From positions 1-7,028 of the forward strand of contig CAMYKJ010000208.1 of assembly GCA_947258945.1 (NCBI GenBank): 7,028 nucleotides of DNA, in the 5' to 3' direction. Shown here one piece after another: positions 1-6,931 of the stretch. The DNA is from an uncultured Ectothiorhodospiraceae bacterium (lineage in GTDB: Bacteria > Pseudomonadota > Gammaproteobacteria > UBA9214). Each line of letters begins with the position of its first letter. The stretch's first letter is position 1. A model generated the notes under the pieces. That model had not been told where the DNA came from and did not search any database. It saw only the letters and a list, made by a program, of their open reading frames with translations. Made by a program: the position numbers and the translations under genes.

Positions 1-1049
1 CACAATCCGCCCGACTACAACGGCCTGAAAATCGTGATCGACGGCGAGACGCTGTCCGGCGAATCGATCCAGTCGCTGCGCGAGCGTATCGAGGCGCAAC
101 AGTTTATTTCCGGTCAGGGCAGTGTACAGACCGTCAATGTCGTGCCCGACTACCTTGAGCGCATACGGGGAGATGTCACTCTCGCCAGACCGTTGCACGT
201 CGTGATCGATTGCGGCAACGGCGTGGCTGGCCACGTTGCGCCCGATCTAATTCGTTCCCTGGGCTGCGAAGTCAAGGAGCTGTACTGCAAGGTCGACGGC
301 AATTTCCCCAATCATCATCCGGATCCGAGCAAGGAAGAGAACCTTGCCGACCTCATCGAGATCGTGCGTTCCGGGCAGGCGGATATCGGCCTGGCATTCG
401 ACGGTGACGGTGACCGGCTCGGCGTGGTGGCCTCCGACGGGCAGATCATCTGGCCGGACCGCGTGCTGATGCTGTACGCGATGGATATCCTCGAGCGCAA
501 TCCAGGCGGACAGATCATCTACGACGTGAAGTGCACCCGCTTCCTCGATGCGCTGATCCGCGAACACGGTGGCCAGCCGTTGATGTGGAAGACCGGGCAT
601 TCCTTCATCAAGGCCAAGATCAAGGAAAGCGGTGCACTGCTGGCCGGCGAGATGAGCGGCCACATTTTCATCAACGAGCGCTGGTACGGCTTCGACGATG
701 CTTGCTGGAGATCCTCGGCAAGGACAACCGTTCGAGTGCCGAGGTGTTCGCCGAACTTCCGAACAGCATCAATACGCCGGAGCTGAACGTGTCCATGCGG
801 GAGGGGGAGCCGCCGGTCTTCATCAGCAGCCTGCTCGAGCATGCCCACTTCGAGGGCGCGACCGTCTCGACCATTGACGGCTTGCGGGCGGATTATCCGG
901 ACGGCTGGGGCCTGGTGCGCGCGTCCAATACCACCCCGGTGCTGGTGTTGCGCTTCGAGGCCGATAATAACGAGGCCCTGGCGCGCATCATGGGCGAGTT
1001 CCGTCGTGCGATGATCCAGGTGAATCCGCACCTGTCGCTGCCTTTCTAG
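1..1049 (+). pseudogene. algC: Phosphomannomutase/phosphoglucomutase (AlgC), 5'-truncated by the window and frame-broken near 700
   Basis: Interconverts mannose-6-P/mannose-1-P and glucose-6-P/glucose-1-P in the cytoplasm, feeding LPS, exopolysaccharide and alginate-type sugar nucleotides. The window opens in frame at HNPPDYNG, which directly follows the catalytic phosphoserine of the family's active-site loop, so the serine lies just outside. Visible motifs are the metal-binding DGDGDR loop (FDGDGDR, 397-417), the sugar-binding GEMSGH (646-663) and the C-terminal phosphate-binding RASNTTP (918-938). The C-terminus ends VNPHLSLPF at the TAG at 1047. The first frame is lost after FDDA near 700 and similarity resumes at LLEILGKDN in another frame. 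Relatives have seven residues between FDD and LLEIL (21 nt), but only 2 nt are present, so about 19 bp are missing. The first frame then runs out of homology to a stop at 786. Family identity is very secure. Whether the break is biological or an artefact is open. Confidence 0.9.
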
Positions 1050-1070
1050 GCGCTGCCGGCTGCACTCCAC

Positions 1071-2012
<942 letters not shown>

Positions 2013-2063
2013 TCTCGGATTCTTCTTTGGTTGCAGGCGCGCCTTTCAACCGCAAAAAATTCC

Positions 2064-2141
2064 CGCGCCAAGGCGCAAAGAAAATCAAAAAACTTACCAC
2101 AGAGAACACAGAGCTGACTTAATCGGGGTTTATTCCCGTCA
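2064..2141 (+). repeat. Dispersed repeat, CGCCAAGGCGC / CACAGAGAACACAGAG type
   Basis: A GCCAAG-rich segment and an A-rich stretch lead to CCACAGAGAACACAGAG (2097-2113), then TTTATTCCCGTCA (2129-2141). The same order recurs at 6704-6783, where the matching pieces are the CACAGAGAGCACAG arm and TTTATTCCCTGTCA. It lies between the convergent genes argB and the DUF4124 gene and contains no plausible gene. The function of this repeat family is not known to me. Confidence 0.7.
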
Positions 2142-2165
2142 GGTGCAGTCAGCAACAGACTGGAT

Positions 2166-2203
2166 GTCATCCCCGTCCCCGCGGAGGCGGGGGCGGGGAT
2201 GAC
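2166..2203. repeat. GC-rich palindrome (GTCATCCCCG hairpin)
   Basis: Two 17-base arms (2166-2182 and 2187-2203) are inverted complements with a single mismatch, which would be a G-U pair in RNA, around the 4-base loop GGAG. The outer bases GTCATCCCC/GGGGATGAC resemble the GTCATTCCC palindromes at 6780 and 6905. It could fold into a transcription-blocking hairpin between argB and the convergent DUF4124 gene, but no clean T-run follows, so a classical intrinsic terminator is not supported. Confidence 0.75.
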
Positions 2204-2233
2204 AAATAACGTTTTATTCCCGGAAACAGCTAA

Positions 2234-2260
2234 TCACGCACGCGGTGCGCTTCTGCGGCA
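2234..2260 (-). repeat. Degraded REP-like element
   Basis: CGCACGCGGTGCGCT (2237-2251) is the exact reverse complement of the core of the REP unit at 4264-4278. The following TCTGCGGC resembles a decayed CCTACAGC head. It sits in the 3' gap downstream of the DUF4124 gene and looks like a diverged third copy of the same element. Confidence 0.5.
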
Positions 2261-2288
2261 GTATCTTTGAATATACCGTGGGGCGCGA

Positions 2289-3320
2289 TCAGTTGCTGGC
2301 GGTCAGCATCCGGAAGCGCTCGATGTCCTTCTCGAACTGGCCCAGAACTTTTTGTTTCTGCAGGCGTTTGTCCGTCAACGTGGCTTCGGTATGCGAAATC
2401 TCGGCCATGACCTGCTTCATCTGCAGGAGCAGCGTGTCCGGCAGTAGCTCGCCATCGGCTTCATATTCATCGGCGTTGTTGGACAGCTCGGCGAGGTGGT
2501 TCTGCATGGTATCCATGCGGTCGTAGGCCTGCCTGATACTGAAATCGATGTTCTCGAGTTCCTCATTGCGCGCGAACAGCAGGTCTTCCACGCTGGAGAA
2601 CGTGGTCAGCAGGGTGCGGTCGTGGCGATCGAGCGTGACGTTTGGATTATTGGAGGCGATTTCCAGTGGCGTCGGGCCACGCTCGGTGACTTTTGGTTCC
2701 TCCGCAGTCAGTTCCCTGTAACGAGCAATATCCCTGTCGATCTGGTGATTGACCTCCTTCATCTCGACGGCCTTGTCCTTGGAGAATTGCTTGTTATACG
2801 CGATCTGATCGCGCAGGTTGGTGATCTGGCTATGCAGCGTAAAGGGCAGTTGCTGACCGCTGCGTTCGAACTGCGCCGCTTCTTCCGACAGTATCAGCAG
2901 GCGCTGCTGCATTGACTTGATGCGGCTGTTGGTAAGGTGCATGAGTGACTTGATCAGCGATATCTTGTCTTCGCGCGACTTTTCCATGTCCTCGACGCTG
3001 GAGTAGGTCGCCAGCAGGCTGCGGTCATGTATGGCGCGTTTCCTGGCCCGTTCCTTTTTCTTGGCCGCGAGCTCGGCCAGCCGCTGCTGCTCGACTTTTT
3101 CCTCCTCGGTCAGCGGTGCGCTGTAAATCTTGACGACGCGGCCCTGCCTGTTAATCAACTTGCGTTCATGCTGGGTTGATTCCGGCGGCATGCGACTACT
3201 GTAGTTGACGTTGCCGTCAGCATCGACCCACTTGTAGGTGCGTTTGTCGGCATGCGCCGCCGACGCTGCAATTGCAGTCGACAGGATAACCAGCAGGCGT
3301 AGTGTCGGAATCATTTTCAT
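2289..3320 (-). CDS. Exported DUF4124-domain protein with two copies of a helical module
   Basis: A 343-aa protein of unknown function. Residues 1-24 form a signal peptide (basic start, hydrophobic core, cleavage likely after AHA), so it should reach the periplasm or envelope. Residues about 26-65 (YKWVDADGNVNYSS...) match the DUF4124 family, a small domain common at the N-terminus of proteobacterial exported proteins. A highly charged linker (about 71-97, rich in E, K and R) follows. Residues 98-206 and 233-341 are two equally long copies of one module, both starting HDR[ST]LL and [YF]SSVED and ending D[IL]-x-R-[YF]-R-x-LTA, with about 39 of 109 positions identical and no net gap. Heptad-like, charged sequence in both suggests coiled coil. 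M3 (3314) is an alternative start; neither start has a strong ribosome-binding site. The gene is transcribed alone, convergent with argB and divergent from the permease gene. Scaffold, adaptor or cell-wall roles are all guesses. Confidence 0.88.
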   Translation of the reverse strand: MKMIPTLRLLVILSTAIAASAAHADKRTYKWVDADGNVNYSSRMPPESTQHERKLINRQGRVVKIYSAPLTEEEKVEQQRLAELAAKKKERARKRAIHDRSLLATYSSVEDMEKSREDKISLIKSLMHLTNSRIKSMQQRLLILSEEAAQFERSGQQLPFTLHSQITNLRDQIAYNKQFSKDKAVEMKEVNHQIDRDIARYRELTAEEPKVTERGPTPLEIASNNPNVTLDRHDRTLLTTFSSVEDLLFARNEELENIDFSIRQAYDRMDTMQNHLAELSNNADEYEADGELLPDTLLLQMKQVMAEISHTEATLTDKRLQKQKVLGQFEKDIERFRMLTASN

Positions 3321-3370
3321 AAATCAGCAGTCAATCAAAGCGCGTACAATGTATGCTCATCCTATCAAAT

Positions 3371-3404
3371 ATATACCTGTCCCAAATACATACCTGTCCC
3401 AAAA
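3371..3404. repeat. 17-bp tandem repeat, ATACCTGTCCCAAA
   Basis: ATACCTGTCCCAAA occurs at 3373-3386 and again at 3390-3403, giving two adjacent 17-bp units. It lies in the 99-bp gap between the divergent DUF4124 and TauE/SafE genes, immediately upstream of the permease ribosome-binding site (AGAGG, 3406-3410). It could be a repeated operator site. It could also be a remnant of the GGGACAGGTATA-type repeat that, from memory, is common in proteobacterial intergenic DNA. Confidence 0.55.
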
Positions 3405-3419
3405 CAGAGGCATATCACG

Positions 3420-4168
3420 ATGGAGCAGGTTGCGCTCTTTTTTATCTCCCTCGTGGCCAACATATTTTCGGCCTTCTCGGGCGGTGGCGCCGGCCTGATC
3501 CAGCTGCCGGCACTGATTTTTCTCGGTCTTCCGTTCGCCATCGCGCTCGCCACGCACAAGGTGGCGAGTGTTGCACTTGGTATCGGCGCTACAGTACGGC
3601 ACTTGAGAGAGGAGCCGCTCGAGCGCCGGCTCGCCCTGACCATCCTGCTGTTCGGCCTGCCGGGCGTTGTACTGGGCGCCGGCAGCATCCTGCAGGTGCC
3701 GGAGCGGCTTGCCGAGGTTGCACTGGGGGTTCTGACAACAGGACTCGGGATTTATTCCTGGCTAAATCCAGAACTGGGGCAGTCCGTTCGCCCGGCACAC
3801 CGGGACCGGCATGGCAGCCTGGTTGGCGGTATCATATTGTTTATTATAGGGATACTTAACGGTTCGCTGACCTCCGGCACCGGTCTGTTCGTGACGCTCT
3901 GGCTGGTGCGCTGGTTTGGCCTCGATTACCGCCGTGCCATCGCCTACACCCTCATCCTGGTCGGCGTGTTCTGGAACGGTGGCGGGGCGCTGACCCTGGG
4001 CATCCTCGGCGAGATCCGCTGGGGGGCTGGCTGCCGGCGTTGCTGGCGGGTTCCCTGCTGGGCGGTTATATCGGCGCCCATATGGCGATCAAATCCGGCA
4101 ACCGCTGGATCAAGCGGGCGTTTGAAGTGGTCACGCTGCTGGTGGGGGTGAAGCTGATTATCGGCTAG
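3420..4168 (+). pseudogene. TauE/SafE family membrane permease, frame-broken at a G run
   Basis: Predicted inner-membrane transporter of the sulfite exporter TauE/SafE (DUF81) family, often linked to export or uptake of sulfonates, sulfite or other organic anions; the substrate here is unknown. The ATG follows AGAGG (3406-3410) at a good distance. The protein is strongly hydrophobic, with about seven or eight membrane segments. The family's internal pseudo-repeat is visible as FSGGGAGLIQLPALI (residues 19-33) and NGSLTSGTGLFVTLW (147-161). The frame is lost after GEIRW at the six-G run 4021-4026. The continuation (WLPALLAGSLLGGYIGAH...VGVKLIIG) is read from 4028 to the TAG at 4166. The total is two bases over a multiple of three, so the break is +2 or -1 in the homopolymer. 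Unrepaired, the frame runs to 4151 with a nonsense tail. Repaired length is about 249 aa, normal for the family. Confidence 0.85.
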
Positions 4169-4206
4169 CGCTGATAATCCGGGGCGCCAGATTGCAGAAC
4201 AAAATT

Positions 4207-4370
4207 GCCACAGAGTTCACAGAGAGATGGATTGCGGGAGCGTCTGGAGAAAAAAGCTGTAGGAGCGCACCGCGTGCGCGATATATTCGCGGATGCGATC
4301 CGCTCCTACAGCTGAGTCTTTCTTTGGGATGACAGGGGGGTGAGTGAAATTTCTCTGTGTACTCTGTGGC
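4207..4370. repeat. Inverted CACAGAG arms flanking a REP pair
   Basis: A 21-base arm at 4207-4227 (GCCACAGAGTTCACAGAGA core) and its inverted partner at 4350-4370 (TCTCTGTGTACTCTGTGGC core) agree at 19 of 21 positions. They enclose the REP pair at 4255-4313 and a half GTCATCCC motif (GGGATGAC, 4326-4333). The element fills the gap between the convergent permease and Nudix genes. No gene is apparent inside it. Confidence 0.75.
4255..4313. repeat. Paired REP elements (BIME-like)
   Basis: The ends AGCTGTAGGAGCG (4255-4267) and CGCTCCTACAGCT (4301-4313) are perfect 13-bp inverted copies. Each half has its own hairpin: GCGCA-CCGCG-TGCGC (4265-4279) and GCGGAT-GCG-ATCCGC (4289-4303). The GTAGGAGCG head with an internal hairpin is the pattern of REP elements in pseudomonads and other gammaproteobacteria, and two facing units form a BIME-like unit. 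Such elements can cap transcripts or bind gyrase or IHF and are moved by RAYT transposases. No RAYT gene is present in the window. Confidence 0.82.
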
Positions 4371-4411
4371 TTTATTTTATCTTTTAGACTCAGGTCGAAG
4401 CAGGATGATGT

Positions 4412-4887
4412 TCAGACGAAATCGGGTAATTGACGCACGATGCGCTGCAGGTCCGTGCCCTTGATGCGGCGCAGTGCCTCGCGGTGGGTGAACCAGCGCC
4501 GGTCGCGAAAACTTTCTTCCCAGTGCCTGACGATCTTGCTGACCTCCATGACATACACTTCGACGGTGCAGACTCCGCCCCACTTGCGGTAACGGTAGGC
4601 CCCGATAGGAGGCTTGGATACCTTGCCGCGGACGCCTGCTTCCTCCCAGGCTTCCTTGATGGCTGACTTTCTTGGAGACAGGTGCGGCTCCTTGACCCCT
4701 TTGGGACCTCCCAGGCTTCCTTGATGGCTGACTTTCTTGGAGACAGGTGCGGCTCCTTGACCCCTTTGGGAATAACCCAGCGCTTCTTGTTGGTCGAGGT
4801 CACCATGAGAAGTTCAAGTTTGCCACGGCGTTTCCGAATCGGGATCACTCCAGACTGGGTATAAAAATAGCCCGGTCGTTTACTCAT
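4412..4887 (-). pseudogene. Nudix hydrolase, frame-broken by a 65-bp tandem duplication
   Basis: Cytoplasmic Nudix-fold pyrophosphohydrolase; substrate not predictable. The start MSKRPGYFYTQSG is preceded by AAGGAG at good spacing. Removing one copy of the 65-bp repeat (4642-4706 or 4707-4771) restores a 136-aa protein ending RIVRQLPDFV at the stop 4412-4414. In that protein the Nudix box spans residues 42-64 with correct spacing. The metal-binding glutamates E57, E60 and E61 of KEAWEEAGV are present, but the first conserved Glu is Leu48 and the usual Arg is Lys56. The duplication repeats codons P40-E60, the core of the box, and shifts the frame. As written, the protein diverges after EAWE and runs unrelated sequence to a stop at about 4390. 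The gene lies downstream of pyrE in the same direction with a 317-bp gap, so it probably has its own promoter, and is convergent with the permease. Confidence 0.82.
4642..4771. repeat. Perfect 65-bp tandem duplication
   Basis: Bases 4642-4706 and 4707-4771 are identical over all 65 positions. The length is not divisible by three and the repeat sits inside the Nudix gene over its catalytic box. There is no evident microhomology at the junctions. Perfect identity points to a very recent event or an assembly error. Confidence 0.95.
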
Positions 4888-5204
4888 ACCCGAGTGACTC
4901 CTTTCTTTCCGGTCAGTGAAGTTGTCAATGAATTACATCGCCCCTTGATCATCCTGAATACGGCAAAATTTCTGTGTGTGCAAAGTAAAGCTCTGTCGAT
5001 GGCTTGTCAACGACATACTGCGACAAAATTGAATTCAGAAAATTTCCGCGCTCGTAAAGGAGTGTGCGGTATTGGCGACAACTTTGTAAAAATGTGGATA
5101 AGTGCTTTTCCCAAAAAATTTCCGGCTGCAAACATTTCGCAATAACTTGCAATGTGCGGTCAGTTCAGATCCGGACAATTCCTCTGACGGTGCGCGAGAA
5201 GCAT
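4888..5204. other. AT-rich gap between pyrE and the Nudix gene, no convincing gene
   Basis: This 317-bp stretch is clearly richer in A and T than the neighbouring genes. A short reverse-strand frame (4949-5152, 67 codons) has no recognisable motif, no good ribosome-binding site and no codon bias like the neighbours, so I do not call it. The stretch probably carries the Nudix promoter (its AAGGAG is at the left edge) and the end of the pyrE transcript. No clear hairpin terminator was seen. One consensus DnaA-box nonamer lies at 5093-5101. Confidence 0.5.
5093..5101 (-). promoter_or_regulatory. Isolated DnaA-box match
   Basis: TGTGGATAA is the exact reverse complement of the DnaA-box consensus TTATCCACA. 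It lies in the AT-rich gap. No second box was seen nearby, so it is not evidence for an origin and may be a chance match. Confidence 0.2.
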
Positions 5205-5846
5205 TCAGACACCGTATTGTTCCCGATAGGCCTCGATTTTCGCGATATCATCAGCGCGACCACTCTGTGCCGCAAGGTATTCCAGCAGGTGTTCGAGTTT
5301 CACGATGCTGGCAACCGGTACGCCCAGGGAATCCTCGACTTCCTGGATGGCGGAACGGTCGCCCCGGCCGCGTTCCTGGCGGTCGAGCGCAATCACGACA
5401 CCGGCCAGCGTTGCACCGGATCCCTGGATGATGTCGACGGACTCGCGGATCGCGGTACCGGCGGTAATGACATCGTCGATCACCAGGATGTTGCCGACGA
5501 GGGGTGCGCCGACCAGGTTGCCGCCCTCGCCGTGGTCCTTGGCCTCCTTGCGGTTGAAACACCACGGTACGTTCCGCCCGTGGTGCTCGGCCAGTGCGAT
5601 GCTGGCCGCGGCGGCCAGCGGTATGCCCTTGTAGGCCGGGCCGAACAGGACGTCGAAGTCGATGTTGCTGTCGACGATGGCCTGTGCATAGCAGCGCCCG
5701 AGGTTTGCCAGGTGCTCGCCCGTGTTGAACAGGCCGGCATTGAAGAAATACGGGCTGGTGCGTCCGGATTTCAGGGTGAACTCGCCGAAACGCAGCACGC
5801 CGGCGTTAATGGCGAAATCGATAAAATCGCGTTGATAGTCCTTCAT
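5205..5846 (-). CDS. pyrE: Orotate phosphoribosyltransferase
   Basis: Converts orotate and PRPP to orotidine-5'-phosphate plus pyrophosphate, the fifth step of de novo pyrimidine synthesis, as a cytoplasmic dimer. The 213-aa frame is intact and of normal family length. Visible motifs: [15 protein letters not shown] (residues 24-38, including the catalytic-site lysine K26), AYKGIPLA (71-78), the flexible catalytic loop [12 protein letters not shown] (98-109, with R99, K100, K103 and H105), and the PRPP-binding signature [12 protein letters not shown] (121-132). The start [13 protein letters not shown] matches relatives; no strong ribosome-binding site is seen before it. It is divergent from the ExoIII/Crc-like gene with 58 bp between the start codons, so the two must share a compact promoter region. 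No attenuator hairpin with T-run was recognised in that gap. Identity is very secure. Confidence 0.97.
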   Translation of the reverse strand: MKDYQRDFIDFAINAGVLRFGEFTLKSGRTSPYFFNAGLFNTGEHLANLGRCYAQAIVDSNIDFDVLFGPAYKGIPLAAAASIALAEHHGRNVPWCFNRKEAKDHGEGGNLVGAPLVGNILVIDDVITAGTAIRESVDIIQGSGATLAGVVIALDRQERGRGDRSAIQEVEDSLGVPVASIVKLEHLLEYLAAQSGRADDIAKIEAYREQYGV

Positions 5847-5904
5847 GGCATTGGTGATGTTTTTGATCCGGCGAGGCCGCTATCATACACACCCGGAGAA
5901 CAAC

Positions 5905-6678
5905 ATGCGCATCATCACGGTCAACGTCAACGGCATCCGCTCGGCAGCGGCAAAGGGTTTTTTCCAGTGGATGACCCGCCAGCAGGCCGACGTGGTCTGT
6001 ATCCAGGAAACCAGGGCGCAGGTCGCACAGCTGCAGGACAAGGTGTTCCGGCCACGCGGCTGGCACGTGTATTTCCACGATGCCGAGAAGAAAGGGTACA
6101 GCGGTGTGGCCGTCTACAGCCGCCGCCGGCCTGACAAGATCATCAGCGGGCTGGGCTGGCCGGACATGGATGCGGAGGGTCGTTATATCGAGGCCCGTTT
6201 CGGCCCCCTGAGCGTGGTGTCCGTTTACCTGCCGTCCGGTTCGTCGAGCGAGGAGCGGCAGGCCGTCAAGTTCGGTTTTCTCGACCGCTTCATGCCGTAC
6301 CTGCGCGCACTCAGGCGCAAGCGGCGCGAGTTCATCCTGTGCGGCGACTGGAATATCGCACACAAGGAGATCGACCTGAAGAACTGGCGCGGTAACCGCA
6401 AGAACTCGGGTTTTTTGCCGGAGGAGCGCGCCTGGCTGGACGAGCTGTTCGGGCCGGCCGGTTTTGTCGACACGTTTCGTGTCCTCAACCAGGAACCGGA
6501 CCAGTACACCTGGTGGTCGAACCGCGGACAGGCGTGGGCGAAGAACGTCGGCTGGCGGATCGATTACCAGGTGGCCACGCCGGGCATCGGACAGCGCGTC
6601 ACCGCAACGCGCATCTACAAGGACAAGCGCTTTTCCGATCACGCACCGCTGATCATGGATTACGACTACGAGTTGTAG
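5905..6678 (+). CDS. Exonuclease III-family nuclease (XthA/Crc-like)
   Basis: A 257-aa endonuclease/exonuclease/phosphatase-fold protein. ExoIII enzymes cut DNA at abasic sites and degrade 3' ends using Mg2+. All expected catalytic positions are present: NVNG (7-10), the metal-binding Glu in QETR (E35), Y108, D148 and N150 of GDWN, D220, and the SDHAPL end (D245, H246). The ATG at 5905 follows GGAGA (5894-5898) and gives the family's usual start MRIITVNVNG; an upstream ATG at 5845 would add 20 unrelated residues and overlap the pyrE start. It is divergent from pyrE, the position held by crc in Pseudomonas, and body motifs such as GFLPEERAWLDELFG resemble Crc. Pseudomonas Crc is an Hfq partner in catabolite repression and is described as lacking nuclease activity. 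This copy looks catalytically competent, so a repair nuclease is the safer call. Confidence 0.93.
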   Translation: MRIITVNVNGIRSAAAKGFFQWMTRQQADVVCIQETRAQVAQLQDKVFRPRGWHVYFHDAEKKGYSGVAVYSRRRPDKIISGLGWPDMDAEGRYIEARFGPLSVVSVYLPSGSSSEERQAVKFGFLDRFMPYLRALRRKRREFILCGDWNIAHKEIDLKNWRGNRKNSGFLPEERAWLDELFGPAGFVDTFRVLNQEPDQYTWWSNRGQAWAKNVGWRIDYQVATPGIGQRVTATRIYKDKRFSDHAPLIMDYDYEL

Positions 6679-6700
6679 GAGCGCCTGTCAGGCACGAATA
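6674..6700 (+). repeat. REP-like element overlapping the nuclease stop codon
   Basis: TTGTAGGAGCGCCTGTCAGGC starts inside the last codons of the nuclease gene: its TAG (6676-6678) is the stop. The GTAGGAGCG head matches the REP pair at 4258-4267, and GCCTG-T-CAGGC gives a small stem. A single, probably partial unit. Confidence 0.6.
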
Positions 6701-6779
6701 TTTCTCGCGCAAAGTCGCCAAGGGGCCAAGAAAAAAAACACACGCCACAGAGAGCACAGAGAAAAACAATTTATTCCCT

Positions 6780-6806
6780 GTCATTCCCGCGCAGGCGGGA
6801 ATCCAG
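6780..6806. repeat. Inner 27-bp palindromic repeat, left copy
   Basis: GTCATTCCCGCGCAGGCGGG followed by AATCCAG. ATTCCCGC and GCGGGAAT pair around the loop GCAG. Such ATTCCC...GGGAAT palindromes recall the dRS3-type repeats of Neisseria and similar short repeats elsewhere. It is the exact inverted partner of 6905-6931. Confidence 0.85.
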
Positions 6807-6904
6807 CGGTAAAAATTCAATCGTCGGACAATTTATTAACTGATTTCAAACGGTGCACGAATATACCTGACTAATCAAAATCAGCAGCAATGGTAATTTC
6901 TTGA

Positions 6905-6931
6905 CTGGATTCCCGCCTGCGCGGGAATGAC
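6905..6931. repeat. Inner 27-bp palindromic repeat, right copy
   Basis: Exact reverse complement of 6780-6806 over all 27 bases, 98 bp further on. The two could pair to form a long stem with the AT-rich centre as loop, or recombine to invert the centre. Confidence 0.85.

Noticed and set aside
690..720. Programmed ribosomal frameshifting in algC and argB
   Set aside because: Conserved codons are physically absent at both breaks, so changing frame would not restore the proteins.
4949..5152. Reverse-strand 67-codon frame in the pyrE-Nudix gap
   Set aside because: No motif, no clear ribosome-binding site, AT-rich composition unlike the neighbouring genes; most likely chance.
5064..6134. 356-codon forward frame across pyrE and the pyrE-nuclease gap
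   Set aside because: It lies antisense to the well conserved pyrE and out of frame with the nuclease; composition typical of a shadow frame.
5806..6642. 278-codon reverse frame opposite the nuclease gene
   Set aside because: Shadow of the ExoIII-family gene, which carries all catalytic motifs on the forward strand.
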